Origin: Sinorhizobium fredii USDA 257
GTDB taxonomy: Bacteria > Pseudomonadota > Alphaproteobacteria > Rhizobiales > Rhizobiaceae
Reading direction: 5' to 3'
Assembly: GCF_000265205.3 (NCBI RefSeq)
Contig: NC_018000.1
Coordinates: forward strand, 620,001 to 684,000
Length of the DNA: 64,000 nt
This document shows, piece after piece, positions 35,740-44,970 of this stretch; the first letter of the stretch is position 1; every line of letters starts with the position of its first letter. A model generated the notes under the pieces. The model ran no database searches. It was not told where the DNA came from and saw only the letters and a list, made by a program, of their open reading frames with translations. The translations under genes and the position numbers were made by a program.

Positions 35740-37213
35740 CGTTTCCCTCCGCGATCCATTGCCGCAGTTGACCGGCCGCAATCTTGCCGGAGGCGGTCAT
35801 CGGCATCTCCCGGCAGAACCAGATCTTGCGCGGGTGTTTGTAGCGCGGCAGGGCGGCAGCAAGATGACGCTCGAGCGCCTCACGTTCGAACGTACCAACG
35901 TTCGGCTGGATGACTGCTGCAAGCTCGCTGCCGAGATCCGGATGATCGAGACCGAAGACCAGCACCGCGCTTACCCCGGCGGCGCTCATGATCGCGGCCT
36001 CGACTTCGGAGGGATAGATATTGTTGCCGCCGGAAAGCACCATGCCGCCGGCGCGGCCGATCAGATGCAGGGTGCCGTCCTCATCGAGAAAACCGAGGTC
36101 GCCGACGGTTGCGAGCCGTCCCTGGCGGCGAAAGCCGACGCCGTCGCCGCCAGGGATGTAGCCGTCCGATATCAGCGCGCTTTCGACGAAGATCGTCCCG
36201 GTTTCCCCCGGCGACAAGCTATTGCCGTGATCGTCGAGGACGGCCAGCCGGACGCCAGGGAATGCCTTGCCCACCGCGGTCGCCGCGTGACGATCGTCTG
36301 CGCCGGCGACGGTGATGAAGCCAAGTTCCGATGCGCCGTAATATTCGGTCACTTCAGCCGTCGGGAAGGTGCTGGCGGCAGCGCTCCGGTCCGCCGGCGT
36401 GAGCTTGGCGCCGGCGACGGTGATCTTTTCGACGGAGGTCAATGCAGCGCCTTCGGCCTGTTCGCAAAGCCGCCGCAGCATTGTCGGCACCAGCACCAGG
36501 CGTTTTGCATCGGCGCCGCCAATAACTTCGAGCGCCTGGCGCGGCTGGAAATGACGTGCGCCGATGAATTCGGCCCCCGCCGCAAGGCTCTCGACAAGCG
36601 CGTAAAGTGCCAGTCCGTGTGCCAGAGGTCCGGGCGCGTAGGTCGTCGTTTCCGGTCCAATGCCGAAGAAATTCCGACCAGTTTCGAGGCTGAGGCGCCA
36701 GGATCTTCGGTCGCGGATGATCGCCTTCGGCTCGCCGGTGGTGCCGGAGGTGAAGACGACGAGAAAAGGTTCCGCCCGGTCGCCGACGCGAATCGGTGAC
36801 GAACCGTCGAAGGCCTCTAGTGCATGCGTTTGCCCGGCGGAGGGCACGTCCAGTTGCAGAAGATCGCCGTCCGCGCGGATGACGATCTCCGGCCGCAGTT
36901 TTTCCGTCATCCGCCGGCGCGTCGATTCCGGCAGGTGCGGATCGACGACCGCGGCACAATTGCCGCCCGACGTTGCGGCGATGAAGGCCGCGGCAAAGAG
37001 CGGGTGATTGCCGGTTTCGAGGGCAATCAGCCGCACGCGGCCGGAAAGCACGCTGTGCCCGGTTGCGTGCAAGGCCGATTGTTCGATCGCATGGAGAATG
37101 TGGCCTGCCGCGGCAGCAAGCTCGCCGAATGTGAAAACCCGGCCCTCCATGCGGAAGGCCGGGGCGTGCGGGCGCTCGCCCGCATGCAGCATTATGGCGC
37201 TCGCAAGCGGCAT
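35717..37213 (-). CDS. Acyl-CoA ligase linked to biotin transporter (YhfT-like)
   Basis: A 498-residue ANL-superfamily adenylate-forming enzyme, slightly short for a fatty acyl-CoA ligase. Motifs: FTSGTTGEPKAI (about 154-165, ATP), YYGASELGFITVAG (about 290), GDLGFLDEDGTLHLIGRAGG (about 385) and the C-terminal lysine motif MTASGKIAAGQL (about 473-484). It starts four bases after bioY and overlaps the thiolase by 23 bases, so it is in the biotin-transport operon. It is expected to activate a carboxylic acid with CoA. A biotin-related acid (pimelate-like or biotin itself) is inferred from context only. Confidence 0.88.
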   Translation of the reverse strand: MPLASAIMLHAGERPHAPAFRMEGRVFTFGELAAAAGHILHAIEQSALHATGHSVLSGRVRLIALETGNHPLFAAAFIAATSGGNCAAVVDPHLPESTRRRMTEKLRPEIVIRADGDLLQLDVPSAGQTHALEAFDGSSPIRVGDRAEPFLVVFTSGTTGEPKAIIRDRRSWRLSLETGRNFFGIGPETTTYAPGPLAHGLALYALVESLAAGAEFIGARHFQPRQALEVIGGADAKRLVLVPTMLRRLCEQAEGAALTSVEKITVAGAKLTPADRSAAASTFPTAEVTEYYGASELGFITVAGADDRHAATAVGKAFPGVRLAVLDDHGNSLSPGETGTIFVESALISDGYIPGGDGVGFRRQGRLATVGDLGFLDEDGTLHLIGRAGGMVLSGGNNIYPSEVEAAIMSAAGVSAVLVFGLDHPDLGSELAAVIQPNVGTFEREALERHLAAALPRYKHPRKIWFCREMPMTASGKIAAGQLRQWIAEGNGVLERLF

Positions 37214-37217
37214 CGCG

Positions 37218-37781
37218 TCAGGCGCGGGCCGGCAGCAGCGGGTAGCCGGCGTAGACGGCGCGGGCGGCGAGCGTCGCGATCGCCGCCTTGAGGAGATCGC
37301 CCGGAATGAACACGAGCGAACCGGTCGCGGCGGTCATCAGCGGCGTGCCGGTAACCGCGGAGAGCCACGGAACGCCGATCGCGTAGAGGACGACGATGCC
37401 GCCGATCACCGAGGCGAGGAAGAAACCGACGAACTGGCGCCCTTCCGAATTCCCCGGCTGTACGAAGCGCTCGGCGATCAGCCCGGTGACGTAGGCGGCG
37501 ACCGCCCAGCCGAGGATGAAGCCGCCCGAGGGGCCGGCGAAGACGGCGAGCCCACCGCGGCCACCCGACAGCACCGGCAGGCCGATGGCGACCAGCAGGA
37601 TGAACAGCAGGAACGATAGCGCGCCGCGTCTTGCGCCGATGATGCAGCCGGCGAGCATGACGCCCATGGATTGCGCCGTGATCGGAACGGGGATGAAGCC
37701 GAGCGTGATCGGCGGGATGAGGCCGAGCACGACGACGATTGCGGCGAAGAGCGCAATGAGGACGAGGTCTCTGGTGTTCAT
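37218..37781 (-). CDS. bioY: Biotin ECF transporter S-component
   Basis: A 187-residue membrane protein with about six hydrophobic segments that binds biotin in the BioMNY energy-coupling-factor transporter. Typical text: PITLGFIPVPITAQSMGVML (about 26-45), GLPVLSGGRGGLAVFAGPSGGF (about 67-88) and a C-terminal FIPGDLLKAAIATLAA. It lies 31 bases after bioN and four bases before the acyl-CoA ligase gene. Confidence 0.95.
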   Translation of the reverse strand: MNTRDLVLIALFAAIVVVLGLIPPITLGFIPVPITAQSMGVMLAGCIIGARRGALSFLLFILLVAIGLPVLSGGRGGLAVFAGPSGGFILGWAVAAYVTGLIAERFVQPGNSEGRQFVGFFLASVIGGIVVLYAIGVPWLSAVTGTPLMTAATGSLVFIPGDLLKAAIATLAARAVYAGYPLLPARA

Positions 37782-37812
37782 GTGGTCCTACCCTTTATTA
37801 GAAAGCGCGAAT

Positions 37813-38418
37813 TTATTGGCGGCGAAATCCGCGGGCGTCAATGGCCGCGGCGATCGTATCCGCATCTTTCAGCGTCAGGATGATCAGCGGCCCGATGATC
37901 GTCAGCGGGCGGATTGGCAGTCCTCGCGCGCGGTGCGCCTCGCTGATCGCCTGATATCGGGCGAAGATATCCGGAACGAAGCGCAGGACGAGGCCGAGCG
38001 CCAAGCTGACGTCGGCCGCCCGCAACAGGCCAAGGCGCTCCAGGGGTTTCAGAAGAATGGTGATCTCGTCCATGAAGGCGCCGATCGTCGTCGTCGCCGT
38101 GACGGCGGCGGCAAGGAGTACGAGGGCCGTCAACCGCAGGATGAGAGCGACCACCTGGGGGACCGGAACAAGGAAGAGATTGACCGCGGCGAGCACGAGG
38201 ATAGTGAACAGGACGAAGCCGACGCGCGAAAACGCTTCGTGCGCCGTCATGCCGAGGGAAAGGTAGAGCGCGCCGCAGCCGAGAAAGGCCGGCAGCAGCA
38301 GAAGCGGCGAATTCGTGGTGAAGAGCGCCACGCTGAGGACGAGGAGCGCAATGAGCTTCAGGCGCACCGGCACCCGGTGGAACCAGCTCTGTCCTTCCAC
38401 ATAAAGGCTCGTCAGCAT
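37813..38418 (-). CDS. bioN: Biotin ECF transporter T-component
   Basis: A 201-residue membrane coupling protein, shorter than many EcfT proteins as is usual for BioN. Two Ala-Arg-Gly motifs that contact the ATPase are present: AHRARGLPIRP (about 163) and AAIDARGFRRQ at the end. N-terminal amphipathic text LTSLYVEGQSWFHRVPVRLK matches rhizobial BioN. Its start overlaps the bioM stop by seven bases. Confidence 0.92.
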   Translation of the reverse strand: MLTSLYVEGQSWFHRVPVRLKLIALLVLSVALFTTNSPLLLLPAFLGCGALYLSLGMTAHEAFSRVGFVLFTILVLAAVNLFLVPVPQVVALILRLTALVLLAAAVTATTTIGAFMDEITILLKPLERLGLLRAADVSLALGLVLRFVPDIFARYQAISEAHRARGLPIRPLTIIGPLIILTLKDADTIAAAIDARGFRRQ

Positions 38419-39092
38419 CCGGCCACCTCGTGATAGTAGCGGATGGTATCGTCCGGACTCCCGTCGGCGACGAGACGACCCTCATGAAAGAGCAGGAGCC
38501 GCTCCACCCCTTCGACCAGCCCGAGGTCGTGGGTGATGACGATCGTGTCCTCATCGAGCGCATCGATGGTTTCTGAAACCATGCGGCGGTTGCGCAGGTC
38601 GAGCTGGTTGGTCGGCTCGTCGAGAATCAGGATTCTCGGTCCGGTGACGACGACGCTCGCCATGGCGACGAGCTGCGTTTCCCCGCCGGAAAGCTCGTGC
38701 ACCCGCCGCCGCGCCAGATGGCTGACGCCGAAACGGGACAGCACCGCTTCCGTGCGCGACGAGATTTCGTGAGCCGGCAGCCCGCGATTCTTGAGCCCGA
38801 AGGCAATGTCGTCGGAAACGATAGGCATGATCAACTGGTGCTGCGGATTCTGGAAGATGAAGCCGGCTTCGGCAAGCACCGCCCTATCGTCCTTCACCGT
38901 GTCGAGTCCGTTGACCGAGACACGGCCCGTCGTCGGCTTGACGAGCCCGTTGATCAGTCGCGCGAAGGTCGTCTTGCCGGAGCCGTTGAGGCCGATGATG
39001 CCGATCCGCCGTTCGTCGAGGGCAAGCGTCAGGGGGTGGAGCGCAACCCGTTCGCCGAACCGAACCGTGCAATCGGTAAAGCGGATGTCCAA
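38412..39092 (-). CDS. bioM: Biotin ECF transporter ATPase
   Basis: A 226-residue ABC ATPase. Walker A GLNGSGKTTFARL (about 33-45), Q-loop FIFQNPQHQL, signature LSGGETQLVAM (about 132) and Walker B ILILDEPTNQLD (about 149-160) are intact. The start is inferred as TTG 39092 (DIRFTDCTVRFGER follows), eight bases after GAGGAA. No ATG gives a sensible start, and the open frame further upstream runs antisense through ycaQ. First gene of bioMNY-ligase-thiolase and divergent from ycaQ. Confidence 0.9.
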   Translation of the reverse strand: MDIRFTDCTVRFGERVALHPLTLALDERRIGIIGLNGSGKTTFARLINGLVKPTTGRVSVNGLDTVKDDRAVLAEAGFIFQNPQHQLIMPIVSDDIAFGLKNRGLPAHEISSRTEAVLSRFGVSHLARRRVHELSGGETQLVAMASVVVTGPRILILDEPTNQLDLRNRRMVSETIDALDEDTIVITHDLGLVEGVERLLLFHEGRLVADGSPDDTIRYYHEVAGC

Positions 39093-39209
39093 TCCCAGTT
39101 CCTCGTGAGTTGTCGTGGGTGGCTCTATAGGCAACTCGATCTGCAAGGGCAATGCGCTTCGCTTCGCGGTGTATTTGAAAATTGGGAATAAAAGCCTACT
39201 CTCTCCTGC

Positions 39210-40409
39210 ATGATGATTCGCCTTTCCAACCGCGATGCCCGGCGCATCTTTCTCGCCAAGCAGGGTCTCTCCACAGCGCCGCATCGCGCGCTCGGCAAGG
39301 AGGGTCTCCTGCGGTTGATCCAGGACATCGGTTTCGTCCAGGTCGACAGCATCGCAACCGTGGAGCGCGCCCATCATCAGATCCTGTTTTCGCGTAACCA
39401 GACCTATCGACGCGAACATCTGAACGAGCTCCTCGAGGAGGACGGCGAACTCTTCGAGCACTGGACGCACGATGCTTCGATCATTCCGAGCGCATTCTTC
39501 GTCTATTGGAAACATCGCTTCAAATGGGAGAGCGAAACGCTCCGCGAGCGCTGGCGCAAATGGCGCGGCGAGGGGTTCGACGCGGGATGCGACGAAACCT
39601 ACGAGCGGATCGCCAGCGGCGGGGCGGTCATGGCGCGCGACTTGAAAGAGGATCATCACCAATCCGGCGGCTGGTGGAACTGGCATCCGTCGAAGACCGC
39701 CCTGGAGGTGCTCTGGCGGCAGGGCAGGCTCGCGATCGCCCGTCGCGTCAATTTTCAGAAGGTCTATGACCTCACCGAACGGGTCATTCCGGCGCATCAC
39801 TACGAAGGCGATGTGAGCCATCCCGAATTTATCGACTGGGCCTGCCGGAGCGCCCTCGAACGCCTCGGCTTTGCAACGCATGGGGAGATCGCCGGCTTCT
39901 GGGATCTCGTCTCGCCCGAGGAGGCGAAGACCTGGGTTGCCGATCATCGCGACGAACTTTGCGAGATCGTCATCGAGGCCGCCAATGGCGGCAAGCCGCG
40001 GCCGTCCTATGCCTTCGCGGGCTTTCCGGACAATCTCGGCGATCTTCCAGATCCGCCTTCGCGCATTCGCGTGTTGAGCCCCTTCGATCCCCTGCTGCGC
40101 GACCGGAACCGGACAGAACGGCTGTTCGGCTTCTTCTACCGCATCGAGGTCTTCGTCCCGGAGGCGAAGCGCGAATACGGCTACTATGTTTTTCCCCTTC
40201 TCGAAGGCGACCGGCTGATCGGCCGCATCGACATGAAGGCCGACCGCAAGCGCGGCAGCCTCGACGTCCGGCGCCTCTGGCTCGAAGACGGCGTCAAGGC
40301 GTCGTCCGGCCGTATCGAGAAGGTGATGGCCGAACTCGATCGGATCGCCCGCTTCGCTGGCGTCGGAGACGTCAATCTGCTCGACGGCTGGAACGCCGCG
40401 CGGTCCTGA
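39210..40409 (+). CDS. ycaQ: YcaQ-family crosslink-repair DNA glycosylase
   Basis: A 399-residue winged-helix protein of the HTH_42/AlkZ-YcaQ family, which unhooks interstrand DNA crosslinks. The catalytic Gln-x-Asp lies in FVQVDSIATVERAHH (about 42-56). Other family text: GELFEHWTHDASIIP (about 84), LSPFDPLLRDRNRTERLFGF (about 290) and GYYVFPLLEGDRLIGRIDMK. Start ATG 39210 or 39213 (MIRLSNRDARR) are equally possible. It is divergent from bioM and 73 bases before tldD. Confidence 0.88.
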   Translation: MMIRLSNRDARRIFLAKQGLSTAPHRALGKEGLLRLIQDIGFVQVDSIATVERAHHQILFSRNQTYRREHLNELLEEDGELFEHWTHDASIIPSAFFVYWKHRFKWESETLRERWRKWRGEGFDAGCDETYERIASGGAVMARDLKEDHHQSGGWWNWHPSKTALEVLWRQGRLAIARRVNFQKVYDLTERVIPAHHYEGDVSHPEFIDWACRSALERLGFATHGEIAGFWDLVSPEEAKTWVADHRDELCEIVIEAANGGKPRPSYAFAGFPDNLGDLPDPPSRIRVLSPFDPLLRDRNRTERLFGFFYRIEVFVPEAKREYGYYVFPLLEGDRLIGRIDMKADRKRGSLDVRRLWLEDGVKASSGRIEKVMAELDRIARFAGVGDVNLLDGWNAARS

Positions 40410-40482
40410 TCGATTTTTCTTGGCTTGCGGCGCCGGGCTTCCTAAATGGAACGAGGAATCCTTCACGACGCGGAGCAGAACG

Positions 40483-41898
40483 ATGGACACCAACCTCATA
40501 AGCCTGTTCGATGCGGACGAGGCGACGGTCCGCAAGGTTCTCTCCGAGACGCTTGCCGGCGCCGACGACGGCGAACTCTTCCTCGAACATGCCCAGGCGG
40601 AGGTGCTCTCCTTCGACAATGGCCGCCTGAAGGGCGGCAGCTTCAACACAGACCAGGGCTTCGGCCTGCGGGCGGTCGCCGGCGAAGCGGTCGGTTACGC
40701 CCATGCCGGGGAACTATCGGTTGCCGCCTTGAAGAGGGCGGCGGACGCGGTAGGGCAGGTGACCCGCGGCTATTCCGGCTCCTATGCCGCTGCCCCGCAG
40801 CGCACCAACAAGAAGCTCTATGGCGATGAAAACCCGATCGGCGAACCGAGCTTCGAGACCAAGGTAACGTTGCTCCGGGAGATCGACGCCTACCTGCGCG
40901 CCAAGGAGCCCAAGGTCAGGCAGGTGACGGCGACGATCGCCGCAAGCTGGCAGGTGGTGGACATTTTGAGGTCGGATGGACATCGCGTTCACGACGTGCG
41001 GCCGATGACGCGCATCAACATCTCGGTCGTGGTTGGCGAGGGTGACCGGCAGGAGTCCGGTTCCTTCGGCATCGGCGGACGGCGCGGCTTTGGCGATTTC
41101 ATCACGGAAGAGAACTGGAAGCGCGGCGCCGACGAGGCGTTGCGGCAGGCGCTCGTCAATCTCGAAGCGATCGATGCGCCGGCGGGAACGATGGACGTCG
41201 TGCTCGCTTCCGGCTGGCCCGGAGTGATGCTGCATGAAGCGGTCGGTCACGGCCTGGAAGGTGATTTCAATCGCAAGAAAACCTCTGCCTTCGCCGGGTT
41301 GCTCGGCGAGCAGGTGGCGGCCAGGGGCGTCACCGTCGTGGATGACGGAACGATCGAGGCGCGGCGCGGTTCGATCTCGATCGACGACGAGGGCACGCCC
41401 TCCGGCTACAACGTCCTGATCGAGGACGGCAAGCTCGTCGGCTATATGCAGGACCGGCAGAACGCGCGGTTGATGGGCATGAAGCCGACCGGCAACGGCC
41501 GCCGCCAGGGCTATGCCCATGTGCCGATGCCGCGCATGACCAACACCTACATGCTCGCCGGCGACCGTACGCCAGATGAAATCATCGCCTCGGTGAAGCG
41601 AGGCATCTATGCCGTTTCCTTCGGCGGCGGCCAAGTGGATATCACCTCGGGCAAGTTCGTGTTCGGCTGTACCGAAGCCTATCTCATCGAGGATGGCAAG
41701 GTAGGCGCGCCGGTCAAGGGCGCGATGCTGATCGGCAACGGGCCGGATGCGATGAAGCGGGTGACGATGGTCGGCAACGATATGAAGCTCGACACCGGCA
41801 TCGGCAATTGCGGCAAGGGCGGCCAATGGGTGCCTGTCGGCGTCGGCCAGCCGCATCTCAGGATGGACCAGATCACCGTCGGCGGCACCCAGGCATAG
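40483..41898 (+). CDS. tldD: Metalloprotease TldD
   Basis: A 471-residue cytosolic zinc protease of the TldD/PmbA pair, which removes leader peptides and degrades unfolded peptides. The zinc motif HExxxH is in VMLHEAVGHGLEGDFNRKK (about 248-266). GFGLRAVAGEAVGYAHAGE and RQGYAHVPMPRMTNTYMLAGD are typical, as is the C-terminal GKGGQWVPVGVGQPHLRM. ATG 40483 (MDTNLISLFDADEATV) is chosen. The partner pmbA/tldE is not in the window. A GNAT gene follows 10 bases later. Confidence 0.95.
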   Translation: MDTNLISLFDADEATVRKVLSETLAGADDGELFLEHAQAEVLSFDNGRLKGGSFNTDQGFGLRAVAGEAVGYAHAGELSVAALKRAADAVGQVTRGYSGSYAAAPQRTNKKLYGDENPIGEPSFETKVTLLREIDAYLRAKEPKVRQVTATIAASWQVVDILRSDGHRVHDVRPMTRINISVVVGEGDRQESGSFGIGGRRGFGDFITEENWKRGADEALRQALVNLEAIDAPAGTMDVVLASGWPGVMLHEAVGHGLEGDFNRKKTSAFAGLLGEQVAARGVTVVDDGTIEARRGSISIDDEGTPSGYNVLIEDGKLVGYMQDRQNARLMGMKPTGNGRRQGYAHVPMPRMTNTYMLAGDRTPDEIIASVKRGIYAVSFGGGQVDITSGKFVFGCTEAYLIEDGKVGAPVKGAMLIGNGPDAMKRVTMVGNDMKLDTGIGNCGKGGQWVPVGVGQPHLRMDQITVGGTQA

Positions 41899-41908
41899 GC
41901 AAGGCGGA

Positions 41909-42421
41909 ATGACCAGCCAGTCGCGAGAAACTCTGCAAATCCGGCGTTTTTCCGCGGCAGATGAGGAAGGTGTCATAGACCTTATCCTGCCAATCCAGCA
42001 GGAGGAGTTCGGCATCGCCGTCACTGCCGAAGATCAGCCGGATCTTCGGGCAATCCCCGAATTCTATCAGACGGGCGACGGCGACTTCTGGGTTGCGGCC
42101 GTTGGAGAGCGGATCGTCGGCACGCTTGCCCTGAAGGATATCGGAGGCGCTGAGGCAGCCTTGCGCAAGATGTTCGTCGCGTCCGACTTTCGTGGCCGCG
42201 AACACGGCGTGGCCGCCCGCCTGCTCGAAGCGCTCCTCGCCCATGCCGAACAGCGGAAGATAGAGGCGATCTACCTCGGGACGACCGAGAAGTTCCTCGC
42301 GGCCCATCGGTTCTACGAAAAGAACGGCTTTGTCGAAATCGCCAGGCAAGATCTGCCGGCGAGCTTTCCCGTCATGGGCGTCGATACGAAATTCTATGTT
42401 CGTCGGTTGGCCTCACGCTAG
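41909..42421 (+). CDS. GNAT-family N-acetyltransferase
   Basis: A 170-residue acetyltransferase. The acetyl-CoA motif region reads LRKMFVASDFRGREHGVAAR (about 85-104), preceded by AAVGERIVGTLALKDIG, and the C-terminal motif is AHRFYEKNGFVEI (about 132-144). Length is usual. It follows tldD by 10 bases, likely co-transcribed, and its stop overlaps the convergent carboxypeptidase gene by four bases. The substrate is unknown. Confidence 0.88.
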   Translation: MTSQSRETLQIRRFSAADEEGVIDLILPIQQEEFGIAVTAEDQPDLRAIPEFYQTGDGDFWVAAVGERIVGTLALKDIGGAEAALRKMFVASDFRGREHGVAARLLEALLAHAEQRKIEAIYLGTTEKFLAAHRFYEKNGFVEIARQDLPASFPVMGVDTKFYVRRLASR

Positions 42422-43665
42422 CTGCGGCCGCGAAGCAGCAAGCAGTCATAGGACCGTTTCTTGAGGATGCTGCAGGCTGAGGCGGCTGCCTCCCGGCTGG
42501 CGAAGCCGATGAAGCGGGCGCGGTAGCGCTTGCCGCTGCTGTCCACATCCGTATGGGGCGAAGCGCCGAGCAGAGCGGCACCGCCGGCCGACTGTGCCTC
42601 GACGAGGATCCTGCGCGCAGCTTCCGCAGTGGGTGACGTCGAAATTTGGATCTGCCAGTAGGCATTGGCCTTAGGCTCGGTGCTCGCAACCTCCTGAATG
42701 GCAGTTGGCCGATCCGCCGGAACCACGGCAGCCGTCGACGCCGCCATGATCGCTGCCTTGACGTTTTTCCCAGCACGATTGGGTTCGGAATAGAGCGACA
42801 CGCCGGGCAAGGTTGCGACTTCGACCGTGTCGAGCGGCTTCGCCGCGGCGATTGCCGGGCCGTCGCCCGTCGCGGGCGCCCGGCCCAAATGCTGATCGAG
42901 CAGCGCGGCCATCTTGTTGTCGCGGCTCTTCGCCGTCCGCCCGCCGAGTACGACGCCGATGACGCGGCGGTTACCGTCACTGACGGCGCTGACGAGATTG
43001 AAACCGGAAGCGTTGGTATACCCGGTCTTGATGCCGTCCATGCCGTTGTAGCGATACATCAGCTTGTTGTGGCCGCGGATCACCCGGCCGCGGAAATTGA
43101 AACTCTGCGCCGAAAAGAGTCGATATTCCCGCGGAAAGTCCCTGAGCAGCGCCATGCCGAGCCTCGCCATATCGCGCGCCGTCGTCACCTGCTGGCTTGC
43201 AGGCAGGCCCGATGCGTTGACGAAGATGGTGCGCGTCATTCCGAGCCGGCGCGCCTTCGCCGTCATCATCTGGGCAAAGGCGGCTTCGGACCCGCCGAGC
43301 TTTTCCGCCATCGCCGCAGCGGCATCATTGGCGGAATGGACGATCATGCCGTAGACGGCCTGCTCGACGGTGATGGCATCGCCAGGCTTGAGGCCGAGCT
43401 TGGTCGGGGGCTTGCGCGCCGCCTCCTTCGACATCGGCACCGGGGTTTGCCAGTTGATCTCGCCCCGGTGCAGCGCTTCGAAGGTCAGGTAAAGCGTCAT
43501 CATTTTCGTCAACGACGCGGGATAATTCAGCTCATCGACGTTCTCGGCGGAGAGAATCCTGCCGCTGCGGGCGTCGATGACGAGAGAAGCGCTGCCAGCG
43601 AAAGCCGATGCGGTGGCGGCGACGAATGCCACGATCGCGGCCAAGGCAAATTGCAAGTTCTTCAT
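42418..43665 (-). CDS. D-alanyl-D-alanine carboxypeptidase with SPOR domain
   Basis: A 415-residue penicillin-binding protein of the DacA/DacF class. Signal peptide MKNLQFALAAIVAFVAATASAFA, then the S11 peptidase domain with SxxK in NYPASLTKMMT (about 48-58), SxN in IVHSANDAAAAM (about 107-118) and KTG in GIKTGYTNASGFN (about 213-225). The C-terminal about 80 residues form a SPOR-like peptidoglycan-binding domain (NAYWQIQISTSPTAEAARRI). It trims pentapeptides in the periplasm. Start ATG follows a G-rich ribosome site. Confidence 0.93.
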   Translation of the reverse strand: MKNLQFALAAIVAFVAATASAFAGSASLVIDARSGRILSAENVDELNYPASLTKMMTLYLTFEALHRGEINWQTPVPMSKEAARKPPTKLGLKPGDAITVEQAVYGMIVHSANDAAAAMAEKLGGSEAAFAQMMTAKARRLGMTRTIFVNASGLPASQQVTTARDMARLGMALLRDFPREYRLFSAQSFNFRGRVIRGHNKLMYRYNGMDGIKTGYTNASGFNLVSAVSDGNRRVIGVVLGGRTAKSRDNKMAALLDQHLGRAPATGDGPAIAAAKPLDTVEVATLPGVSLYSEPNRAGKNVKAAIMAASTAAVVPADRPTAIQEVASTEPKANAYWQIQISTSPTAEAARRILVEAQSAGGAALLGASPHTDVDSSGKRYRARFIGFASREAAASACSILKKRSYDCLLLRGRS

Positions 43666-43873
43666 GATCCCCCCCTTGAGCCCCGTAGTTCTGGCACGCG
43701 AAACGTATCAGGACGTGACGGCCGTGGACTTGTCGTAACATTAAGGCCGAAAATCGATAAAGGCAGCCCCCTTTTTGAGCTTTGCCCCGACTTATGAACG
43801 CGCGGGTCGATTCAGCAAGGCTTAACAGAGGTGGCGTAAAGCTGCGGCAATTGCGGCGGGGCGGGTGTATCGC

Positions 43874-43894
43874 GTCCCGCAATCAGTGCGGGAC
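43874..43894 (+). promoter_or_regulatory. Leader hairpin before the deacetylase gene
   Basis: GTCCCGCA (43874-43881) and TGCGGGAC (43887-43894) form a perfect 8-bp stem with a 5-base loop. It ends 11 bases before the ATG, just before the GGAGAAAG ribosome site, so it could modulate translation. Confidence 0.4.
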
Positions 43895-43905
43895 AGCGGA
43901 GAAAG

Positions 43906-44955
43906 ATGAAACACTCGCTCGCAAAGATGGTCCGCAACCATTTGAGGCGGGCCGCAATTGCCGGCGGGCTCGAGGCCGCCCATCTCCTCGCACGTGTCGG
44001 TCTGATGGGGAAGGCGCGCGGTCGCGGCGCCGTCTTTACCCTGCATCATGTCCGCCCCAAGGGGCATCGGGACTTCGATCCCAACGCCCATCTGGAAATC
44101 ACCCCGGCGTTTCTTGAAAAAACGATCCTGATGTTGAAGCGCGACGGCTACCGTTTCGTTGCTCTAGAAGAGCTGCCGGAATGGCTCGCCTCGGTCGACG
44201 ATCGGCCCTTCGCCTGCTTCACCCTGGACGACGGCTACCGCAACAATCTCGAATGGGCGCTGCCCGTGTTCGAAAAACACGGCGTCCCCTTCACCGTCTT
44301 CGTCACGGCCGGTTATGTCGATCGCACCCACACCCTGTGGTGGGAAACGCTTGCCGATTTGCTGTCCGCTTGCCGCGAGTTCCGCTTCGACTTTGGTGAT
44401 GGTGCGGTTTCGGTGTCGAGCGGCACGTACAGGCAGAAGCAAGCGGCCTTCGATCGCATCGCCGCTTACATCCATGGCGTCGATGAGGCGAGCGCCGTGG
44501 CGGCTCTGAATCGTACTGCGAACGCCTGTGGAATCGACCCCTTCGCCATCACCGGGCGATTGACGCTCGACGAAAGCGGTCTTCGTGACTTGATCTCAAG
44601 TCCGCTCGCGCGCCTTGGCGCGCATACGATCAGCCACCGGGCGCTGGCACGGCTCGATGACGACGAGGCCCGCCGGGAAATCGCCTCATCCGCCGCACGC
44701 GTCGCGGCGATCACCGGCAGGCCTCCGTCGACGATCGCCTATCCCTACGGCTACCGGTCGACGGTTTCGGCCCGCGACCATCGGCTGGCCGCGGATCTCG
44801 GCTTTACCGTTGCGGTGACGACGGAGCCGGGCACGCTTTCCTCCGGCGTCAACCTTCACGCCGTGCCTCGGATATCGCTGAACGGTCATTTCCAGAGCGA
44901 GCGGCATGTATCAGCGCTGGCCTCCGGCATCCCGTTCCGGCTCGCCGCGCCATAA
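43906..44955 (+). CDS. Polysaccharide deacetylase (NodB-homology) family protein
   Basis: A 349-residue carbohydrate esterase family 4 protein. The metal and catalytic motifs are FTLDDGYRNNLEWALPVFEK (about 105-124) and RLGAHTISHRALARLDDDEA (about 236-255), then TIAYPYGYRSTVSARDH (about 278-294). There is no clear signal peptide. The N-terminal region (MKHSLAKMVRNHLRRAAIAG) is basic. It may deacetylate a cell-envelope or exopolysaccharide sugar. This is not the symbiotic nodB, which lies with the nod genes. It is divergent from the carboxypeptidase gene. Confidence 0.88.
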   Translation: MKHSLAKMVRNHLRRAAIAGGLEAAHLLARVGLMGKARGRGAVFTLHHVRPKGHRDFDPNAHLEITPAFLEKTILMLKRDGYRFVALEELPEWLASVDDRPFACFTLDDGYRNNLEWALPVFEKHGVPFTVFVTAGYVDRTHTLWWETLADLLSACREFRFDFGDGAVSVSSGTYRQKQAAFDRIAAYIHGVDEASAVAALNRTANACGIDPFAITGRLTLDESGLRDLISSPLARLGAHTISHRALARLDDDEARREIASSAARVAAITGRPPSTIAYPYGYRSTVSARDHRLAADLGFTVAVTTEPGTLSSGVNLHAVPRISLNGHFQSERHVSALASGIPFRLAAP

Positions 44956-44970
44956 GTTGCTACGCCTCGG

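Noticed and set aside
39110..39145. Possible BioR box (TTATnnATAA type) before bioM
   Set aside because: Only GGCTCTATAGGC is present, too far from the consensus as I remember it.
39093..40649. Long upstream extension of bioM
   Set aside because: Lies antisense to ycaQ; ABC domain begins at 39092 with a suitable ribosome site.
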